Shown here: positions 1 to 4,385 of the stretch, one piece after another
How positions within the stretch are numbered: position 1 is the first letter of the stretch
Layout of the letters: each line of letters opens with the position of its first letter
Source of the DNA: Candidatus Omnitrophota bacterium
Lineage (GTDB): Bacteria > Verrucomicrobiota > Verrucomicrobiia > Limisphaerales > UBA1319
Assembly: GCA_023473405.1 (NCBI GenBank)
Contig: JAMCZD010000044.1
Span: 1-5,631, forward strand
Direction of reading: 5' to 3'
Length of the DNA stretch: 5,631 nucleotides
Notes under the pieces: model-generated
Told to the model about the DNA's origin: nothing
The model's database searches: none
What the model saw: only the letters and a program-made list of their open reading frames with translations
Position numbers and translations under genes: made by a program

Positions 1-30
1 GATGGTCCGCCCCCCCGGCGGCAAGACCCG

Positions 31-113
31 TTTTCTTTATCCCTTAGGAAAGCAGGAAGGCAGGAAATGCAATTTACCTTTCCTTGTTTCCTGTTTTCCT
101 TAGCGATATTTGA
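31..113. repeat. 83-bp palindromic repeat element, copy 1
   Basis: First of two direct copies of an 83-bp element; the second lies 118 bp to the right with only three substitutions (41 C/T, 72 A/G, 76 A/G). The unit is a long imperfect inverted repeat. Arms at 43-70 and 76-103 give 21 of 28 Watson-Crick pairs plus two G.U pairs around a 5-nt loop (71-75). The left arm is purine-rich with three octamer-like units (AGGAAAGC, AGGAAGGC, AGGAAATGC), and the right arm is pyrimidine-rich with matching TTTCC units. No ORF crosses it. Seen directly: the repeat and the symmetry. Inferred: a REP-like or MITE-like interspersed element, or a structured intergenic RNA. It lacks the protein-coding content of an insertion sequence. 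Confidence 0.85.
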
Positions 114-148
114 GGATGAATCAGGGTGCGTGCCGCAGCGTCATTTAA

Positions 149-231
149 TTTTCTTTATTCCTTAGGAAAGCAGGAAGGCAGGAAATGCAGTTTGCCTTTC
201 CTTGTTTCCTGTTTTCCTTAGCGATATTTGA
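149..231. repeat. 83-bp palindromic repeat element, copy 2
   Basis: Second direct copy of the element at 31-113, in the same orientation. Arms are 161-188 and 194-221 with the loop at 189-193. The A-to-G difference at 194 lets C188 pair with G194, so the stem has one more closing base pair than copy 1. The right end runs into a separate perfect palindrome, GATATTT-G-AAATATC (223-237), that copy 1 does not have because the flanks diverge after the shared TGA. The 35 bp between the copies (114-148) is not repeated, so this is a pair of dispersed units rather than a uniform tandem array. Confidence 0.85.
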
Positions 232-272
232 AATATCTTTGGCTAGGACTTACAGAAGTTATCGAGCGTCGA

Positions 273-310
273 AGCGCGGATGCCAGGAGCGCGGATGCCT
301 TCATCCGCGC
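273..310. repeat. GCGCGGATG direct repeats ending in a hairpin
   Basis: The 12-mer AGCGCGGATGCC occurs at 273-284 and again at 288-299. The inverted copy CATCCGCGC follows at 302-310, so 289-297 and 302-310 form a perfect 9-bp GC-rich stem with a 4-nt loop (CCTT). It lies 23 bp beyond the lysC stop in the lysC transcription direction, where a terminator would be expected. Neither side has a run of U, so it is not a canonical intrinsic terminator. It could stabilise the lysC mRNA 3' end or be another interspersed repeat family. Confidence 0.6.
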
Positions 311-332
311 CTTGCCGATTGAGGAGATCGGT

Positions 333-1547
333 TCAGCCTAAAAAGGCGGCATGCACGGCGCGCATGGCGGGCTCGGCCTTCGAGAGTTCGATAACGACCG
401 AGATTTTGATTTCGCTGGTGGAAATCATCTCGATGTTGATGCCGGCTTGAGCCAGGGTGTCAAACATCTTGGCCGCCACGCCTGAATGGCTGCGCATGCC
501 GACGCCGACGATGGAGAGCTTGCCCATCTTCTCGGCAGCAACGACGTCTCGGATACCGATCGAGGACCTCAGTTCATCGATGATTTTGCCCGCCTTGAGC
601 AGGTCCGCCCTGTCAACGGTGAAGGAGAGATCGGTGGCGGGCGTCTCAGAGCCATGGCTGGCATTCTGGACGATCATATCCACGTTGATGGCCCCGTCGG
701 CCAAGGACTTGAAGATGGATGCAGCGATCCCGGGGCGATCGGGAACGCCCACCAGGGTCATTTTGGCTTGATTCTTGTCGAGCGATACGCCGCGGATGAC
801 GACGTCTTCCATGCCTTTGGTTTCTTCTTTCACAATGGTTCCTGGGTTATCGTTGAGACTCGAGCGGACCTCGAAAACAACTCCGAATTTTTTTGCGAAT
901 TCGACCGAACGCGACTGCATGACCTTGGCGCCCAAGCTGGCCAATTCGAGCATTTCATCGTAGGAAATCTCGGTCAATTTGCGCGCGGTGGGCACCAGGC
1001 GCGGATCGGCGGTGTAAACGCCATCGACGTCGGTGTAGATTTGGCACAGGTTCGCCTTCAAGGCGGCTGCCAGCGCGATCGCGGTGAGGTCGGAACCGCC
1101 GCGTCCGAGGGTGGTGATCTGCCCTTCCCTGGTCTGTCCTTGGAACCCGGCCACGATCACGACCTTGTCGGCGTTCAGCAGTTCGTGGATCTTCCTGGGG
1201 GTGATGTTCTGTATCTTGGCCTTGGTGTGCACGCCATCGGTGACAATTCCCGCTTGCGCACCCGTGAGTGACGCGGCCGGCAAACCCAGCGCGTGCAAGG
1301 CAATGGCGGTGAGGGCGATCGTGGTTTGCTCCCCGGTCGCCAGAAGCACGTCCATCTCGCGCTCGCTGGGCAGCGGCATGATTTCCTTGGCCAGTTTGAT
1401 GAGACCATCGGTTACCCCGCTCATGGCGGACACGACCACGACGATTTGGTCTCCCTTGGCATGGTATTTGGCCACGCGTGCAGCGACGCTTTTGATGCGT
1501 TCAGTATTGGCCACCGAGGTGCCGCCGAATTTCTGGACGATTAACAT
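333..1547 (-). CDS. lysC: Aspartate kinase (aspartokinase), LysC type with two ACT domains
   Basis: Cytoplasmic aspartokinase that phosphorylates L-aspartate with ATP, the committed step to lysine/diaminopimelate, threonine and methionine. The 404-aa length is normal for the monofunctional lysC type. The amino-acid kinase domain (about 1-235) shows KFGGTSV (6-12), VSAMSGVTD (39-47), TGE (71-73), TLGRGGSDLTA (146-156), TDVDGVYTADPR (172-183) and a conserved stretch at 202-218. Two ACT domains follow, about 262-335 (PDRPGIAASIF, 269-279) and 343-404, the usual site of lysine and/or threonine feedback. The ATG at 1547 is chosen because an in-frame stop (complement of 1554-1556) lies three codons upstream and the protein begins like the family (MLIVQKFGGTSV). 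No Shine-Dalgarno sequence is evident. It lies downstream of hom on the same strand. An internal Met246 could start a separate regulatory beta subunit. Identification is very secure; the inhibitor specificity is inferred. Confidence 0.97.
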   Translation of the reverse strand: MLIVQKFGGTSVANTERIKSVAARVAKYHAKGDQIVVVVSAMSGVTDGLIKLAKEIMPLPSEREMDVLLATGEQTTIALTAIALHALGLPAASLTGAQAGIVTDGVHTKAKIQNITPRKIHELLNADKVVIVAGFQGQTREGQITTLGRGGSDLTAIALAAALKANLCQIYTDVDGVYTADPRLVPTARKLTEISYDEMLELASLGAKVMQSRSVEFAKKFGVVFEVRSSLNDNPGTIVKEETKGMEDVVIRGVSLDKNQAKMTLVGVPDRPGIAASIFKSLADGAINVDMIVQNASHGSETPATDLSFTVDRADLLKAGKIIDELRSSIGIRDVVAAEKMGKLSIVGVGMRSHSGVAAKMFDTLAQAGINIEMISTSEIKISVVIELSKAEPAMRAVHAAFLG

Positions 1548-1559
1548 GGCTGGTCAGTT

Positions 1560-1588
1560 TAATTAGATAGCCTGGTTGTCGATGTCAA
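1560..1588 (-). promoter_or_regulatory. Candidate lysC promoter
   Basis: On the minus strand a perfect TTGACA (complement of 1583-1588) is followed after exactly 17 bp by TAATTA (1560-1565), an AT-rich but weak match to a -10 box. A start of transcription about 7 nt further on would leave a leader of only some 5 nt before the lysC ATG at 1547. The -35 match and spacing are seen directly; promoter function is inferred. It would let lysC be expressed separately from hom, although read-through from hom is also possible since no clear terminator is seen between them. Confidence 0.42.
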
Positions 1589-1649
1589 CTGGATTTCTCA
1601 ATGAGCAAAACCCGATTTCAAATGGGATTTCCGCCCCGGTTTCCACCCC

Positions 1650-2981
1650 CTAAAAATGCTCGACACGGATCATGACCGGGCTGCCCTTGTTCACTTCGAG
1701 CAGGTTGATCCTGGCCAGGGCGCGGGTCATGGCGGCATTGGGAGCCTCATGGGTCATAAGGATCAAAGGGACACTGGCGCCTTCGTGGCCTTCGGGCTGA
1801 ATGACCGACGAGATGCTGATGTTGGCCTCGCCGAAGATGGTCGAGATTTTCGCCAACACCCCCGGACGGTCCACCACGGTAAGGCGGACATAATAGCGGG
1901 TGATGGTTTCATCAATGGGCAGCACCGAGCCATTCGATTCGTGGTGAACAAAAGGTGGCACGCGGCATCGGGTGCCGAACTTCAGATCGAGGCCGGCATC
2001 GGCGATGTCGCTGAGCACCGCGCTGGCGGTGGCATCCTTGCCGGCGCCACGGCCGTAAAAGAGGGTGTCGCCCACCACGTCGCCTCGCACAAAAACGGCG
2101 TTATAGACGTGGTTGACGCTGGCCAGCACGTGCGTTTTGGAAATTAAAGTGGGATAGACCGAGACTTGGATGCGCGATCCATTGGTGGTGATCGGGCCGG
2201 TTTCGGGGGAAAGCGCCACCTTCTTGATAATCCCCAACAACTTGACGGTGTAACCGAACTGGTCGGCAAATTGAATATCGGCGCGGGTAATGGCCCGGAT
2301 ACCCTCGACGTAAATCTGGTCCGGCTTAACCCAGAACCCATGGGCGAGCGAAGCCAGGATGCCAATCTTGTGCACCGAATCGTAACCGTCGATGTCCAGC
2401 GATGGTTCCGCCTCGGCGTAACCCAGGCTTTGGGCCTCTTTCAGCACGTCGGCAAACTCGGCTCCTTCAAGCTTCATCCGGGTGAGGATGTAATTGCAGG
2501 TGCCGTTGACAATCCCATAGAGCTGGGTGATTTCATTGCCGACAAAGCCTTCGCGCAAGGCCTTTATGATGGGTATCCCGCCCGCCACGCTCGCTTCGTA
2601 GTAAAGATTGGTCTGATACTGTCTCGCCGCGGCAAACAACTCTTCGCCATGGGCCGATAGCAGGGCCTTGTTGGCGGTAATGACCGGTTTGCCCAATTTG
2701 AGAGCGGCGAGCACCATGGTGCGCGCGACGGTGGTGCCTCCGGCCAACTCCAGCACGATTTGCACCTCCGGATCGTTAACCACGCCGGTCCAGTCCGTAG
2801 TCAGGCAACTGTGCGGGATCGGGTAAGGTCGCGGTTCATCAAAGGCCTTTACCGCAACCTTCCGCATCTTCACCTGCAGGCCCAAACGCGATGCCAACAG
2901 GTGGCCGTTACGTTGCAGCGCGTGGAAAACACCGCTGCCCACCGTGCCGCCGCCTATCATTCCCAGATTCACCTGCTGCAT
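1650..2981 (-). CDS. hom: Homoserine dehydrogenase with C-terminal ACT domain
   Basis: NAD(P)H-dependent enzyme reducing L-aspartate 4-semialdehyde to L-homoserine, the branch toward threonine and methionine; cytoplasmic. At 443 aa it matches the monofunctional Hom with a regulatory tail. The N-terminal Rossmann fold has the dinucleotide motif IGGGTVGSGV (9-18). The catalytic domain has TANKALL (102-108, conserved Lys105), YEASVAGGIPII (128-139, Glu129), GIVNGTCNYIL (156-166) and the family signature around 187-210 (GYAEAEPSLDIDGYD followed by the conserved Lys205). An ACT domain occupies about 364-440 (VVDRPGVLAKIS at 369-380), consistent with threonine inhibition as known for this family. 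The start at 2981 is the first ATG after an in-frame stop (complement of 3006-3008). The upstream sequence has no strong ribosome binding site. It lies 102 bp upstream of lysC on the same strand, so both aspartate-pathway enzymes may be co-regulated; asd is not nearby. Confidence 0.97.
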   Translation of the reverse strand: MQQVNLGMIGGGTVGSGVFHALQRNGHLLASRLGLQVKMRKVAVKAFDEPRPYPIPHSCLTTDWTGVVNDPEVQIVLELAGGTTVARTMVLAALKLGKPVITANKALLSAHGEELFAAARQYQTNLYYEASVAGGIPIIKALREGFVGNEITQLYGIVNGTCNYILTRMKLEGAEFADVLKEAQSLGYAEAEPSLDIDGYDSVHKIGILASLAHGFWVKPDQIYVEGIRAITRADIQFADQFGYTVKLLGIIKKVALSPETGPITTNGSRIQVSVYPTLISKTHVLASVNHVYNAVFVRGDVVGDTLFYGRGAGKDATASAVLSDIADAGLDLKFGTRCRVPPFVHHESNGSVLPIDETITRYYVRLTVVDRPGVLAKISTIFGEANISISSVIQPEGHEGASVPLILMTHEAPNAAMTRALARINLLEVNKGSPVMIRVEHF

Positions 2982-3126
2982 AATCCCGGAAAGCTTGACG
3001 CGGTTTCACCACGGCGACAATGCCTTTCTTTCAGAAACGGAAAGTCCTTGTCATCGCGCAAATGATCAGCGTAACTTTTCTTTTGCTGAATGGCTTTTTT
3101 AGACTGCTAATAACCATAATAAGAAT
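2982..3126. promoter_or_regulatory. Divergent intergenic region between hom and the aminotransferase gene
   Basis: This 145-bp gap must hold the start signals for hom (leftward) and the aminotransferase (rightward). The right third (about 3091-3126) is AT-rich. A nested inverted repeat, CTTTC-TTTC-A-GAAA-CG-GAAAG, sits at 3024-3044 with inner arms 3029-3032/3034-3037 and outer arms 3024-3028/3040-3044; it could be an operator. I found no convincing -35/-10 pair for hom on the minus strand. The regulatory role is inferred from position only. Confidence 0.4.
3083..3113 (+). promoter_or_regulatory. Weak candidate promoter for the aminotransferase gene
   Basis: TTGCTG at 3083-3088 and TAATAA at 3108-3113, the latter preceded by TGC (an extended -10-like context), are separated by 19 bp, which is longer than optimal. 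The -10 element ends 13 nt before the ATG at 3127, implying a leader of about 6-7 nt. This geometry resembles the candidate lysC promoter, where a similar CTAATTA lies 12 nt before the ATG. A competing -10-like CATAAT occurs at 3115-3120. Treat as a suggestion only. Confidence 0.22.
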
Positions 3127-4311
3127 ATGAAAGTTGAGTTTTACGGTCACGTTAGGCAATACCACAATACCAAGGCGGAAATTGACGCGAACATCCGGAC
3201 GGTGCTCGAGAGCGGCCAATATGTCATGGGCCCCATGCTCAAGCGTTTCGAAGGCGAGTTTGCGCGGTATCACGGGGTGAAGCACACCGTTGGGGTTGGC
3301 AACGGCACCGACGCCATCTGGCTCAGCTTGATGGCCTTGGGCATTGGCCCCGGCGATGAAGTCATCACCCATCCCAACACCTTTTTCGCCACCGCCGAGG
3401 CGATCTGGATCGCCGGCGCGACCGCGGTGTTCGTCGATTGCTGCCCGGACACCAAGTGCATTTGCCCGGAGAACATCGAAGCCGCCATCACGCCCAAGAC
3501 CAAGGCGATCGTGCCCGTCCACCTCTACGGCCAATGCGCGGACATGATCGGCATCAAGAAAATCGCTGACAAACACAACCTCCGGATCATCGAAGACAAC
3601 GCCCAAGGAATCGGGGCTCAGGGAAATGGCTTCAAGATCGGCGAACTCAGCGACGCGGCCACGACGAGTTTCATCATCCAGAAAAACCTCGGCACGTTCG
3701 GCGACGGCGGGGCAATTGTGACCAACAATCCCGATATCGACGCCCAGGTCCGCAAGCTGCGCAACCACGGTTCGAGCCAGCGCAACGTTCATTCCTACGG
3801 GTTCAACAGCCGCCTGGACGATCTGCATGCCGGCATCCTGAGCGCCAAGCTGAAGCGTATCGATGCCTGGAACGATCTGCGACGTCAGTGGGCCGCCCGT
3901 TACACCGCCGGCCTCAAGCCTTGCAAGACCATCGATCTGCCGGTCCAAATGCCGGGTTATCGCCACGTGTTCCATCTCTACGTGATCGAGACCAAGAAAC
4001 CCGAGTGGCGCAACGGGTTGCTCGAGCATCTCGTGAAGGCTGGCGTTGACGCCAAGACCCACTATTCAATCGCTATTCACAAGCAGGCCGGTTATCCATG
4101 GGGTAAGGGCGCGCGCGTCGTTGGCAGCCTCGCCAATGCCGAGGCCAATGCCGCTTGTTGCATCTCCCTGCCGATGTACCCCGAGTTGACCGCCGAGGAA
4201 GTGGATTACGTCGTTGCCCAAGTCAAGGCCTGGGACGCCAAATTCGCTTCACAGGCACCTGATGGCAAAGGAATCGCCCAGGCCGGAAAGAAATGCTGCT
4301 GCGGTCATTGA
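3127..4311 (+). CDS. DegT/DnrJ/EryC1/StrS family PLP-dependent aminotransferase
   Basis: Probable sugar-nucleotide aminotransferase (fold type I, PLP enzyme) of the kind that aminates keto-sugars for polysaccharide, lipopolysaccharide or glycan synthesis in the cytoplasm. Visible family features: GNGTDAI (58-64), GPGDEVI (74-80), PNTFFATAEAI (83-93), the cofactor-contacting EDNAQGIGA (156-164, Asp157 and Gln160), SFIIQKNLGTFGDGGA (181-196) with Lys186 as the expected Schiff-base lysine, NSRLDDLHAGILSAKL (227-242) and HYSIAIHKQ (312-320). The ATG at 3127 follows an in-frame TAG at 3100-3102, and the N-terminus is in the normal register for the family. At 394 aa it is slightly long, with a polar tail after about 372 ending KKCCCGH. 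Unusual cysteines sit at 105, 106, 111 and 113. The sugar substrate cannot be determined: no other sugar-pathway gene is in view, and it stands alone on its strand between hom and a permease. Family call very secure, exact substrate unknown. Confidence 0.93.
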   Translation: MKVEFYGHVRQYHNTKAEIDANIRTVLESGQYVMGPMLKRFEGEFARYHGVKHTVGVGNGTDAIWLSLMALGIGPGDEVITHPNTFFATAEAIWIAGATAVFVDCCPDTKCICPENIEAAITPKTKAIVPVHLYGQCADMIGIKKIADKHNLRIIEDNAQGIGAQGNGFKIGELSDAATTSFIIQKNLGTFGDGGAIVTNNPDIDAQVRKLRNHGSSQRNVHSYGFNSRLDDLHAGILSAKLKRIDAWNDLRRQWAARYTAGLKPCKTIDLPVQMPGYRHVFHLYVIETKKPEWRNGLLEHLVKAGVDAKTHYSIAIHKQAGYPWGKGARVVGSLANAEANAACCISLPMYPELTAEEVDYVVAQVKAWDAKFASQAPDGKGIAQAGKKCCCGH

Positions 4312-4344
4312 AGACCGACTTCGAAGGTTGTCGCGGGCAACCGG

Positions 4345-4378
4345 AACAAAAGGGAGACGGCGTTTCAGCCGTCTCTCC
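4345..4378 (-). terminator. Intrinsic terminator for the permease gene
   Basis: A 10-bp stem (4352-4361 with 4368-4377, one G.U-type pair) closes on a 6-nt loop (4362-4367). Read on the minus strand it is followed by TTTTGTT (complement of 4345-4351), the U-rich tail expected of a rho-independent terminator, and it begins only a few bases after the permease stop codon at 4386. On the plus strand the hairpin is also downstream of the aminotransferase stop (4311) but lacks a U-tract there, so termination of that gene would be weaker or by another means. Confidence 0.8.
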
Positions 4379-4385
4379 AAATCGA

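Larger units (their letters stand above)
1..332. other. Gene-free intergenic region with repeats
   Basis: No credible coding sequence is present in this stretch. It contains a short GC-rich inverted repeat at the left edge (CCGCC at 7-11 and GGCGG at 17-21), two palindromic 83-bp elements, a 15-bp palindrome at 223-237 and the GCGCGGATG hairpin cluster. Whatever gene lies to the left is outside the window. The dense symmetry suggests a site that accumulates repeats or a region of transcript 3' ends. Confidence 0.7.

Noticed and set aside
31..231. CRISPR array
   Set aside because: There are only two repeats of 83 bp with one 35-bp intervening stretch, far longer than CRISPR repeats, and no cas gene is nearby.
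486..1271. 261-codon open frame on the plus strand opposite lysC
   Set aside because: It lies fully antisense to a clearly functional aspartokinase, has no recognisable domain and has the composition expected of a complement shadow in GC-rich coding DNA.
1611..1626. Short inverted repeat CCCGATTTCAAATGGG after the hom stop as a terminator
   Set aside because: The stem is only three GC pairs plus one G.U pair with a poor interior, and no U-tract follows on the minus strand.
1548..1649. Lysine riboswitch or attenuator upstream of lysC
   Set aside because: The gap is only 102 bp, too short for a lysine riboswitch (about 170 nt or more) plus a promoter. No leader peptide or terminator/antiterminator pair was seen.
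1656..2660. Two plus-strand open frames of about 163-164 codons opposite hom
   Set aside because: Both lie within the antisense of hom, lack recognisable motifs and have no independent start signals.
3031..4062. 343-codon open frame on the minus strand opposite the aminotransferase
   Set aside because: It is antisense to a well-supported PLP enzyme with all its motifs intact. The frame looks like a mirror of GC-rich codon usage and its C-terminal end runs into the intergenic region; no family resemblance was seen.
4326..4342. GGTTG...CAACC hairpin as a terminator for the aminotransferase gene
   Set aside because: It has only 5 bp of stem, a 7-nt loop and no U-tract after it on the plus strand.
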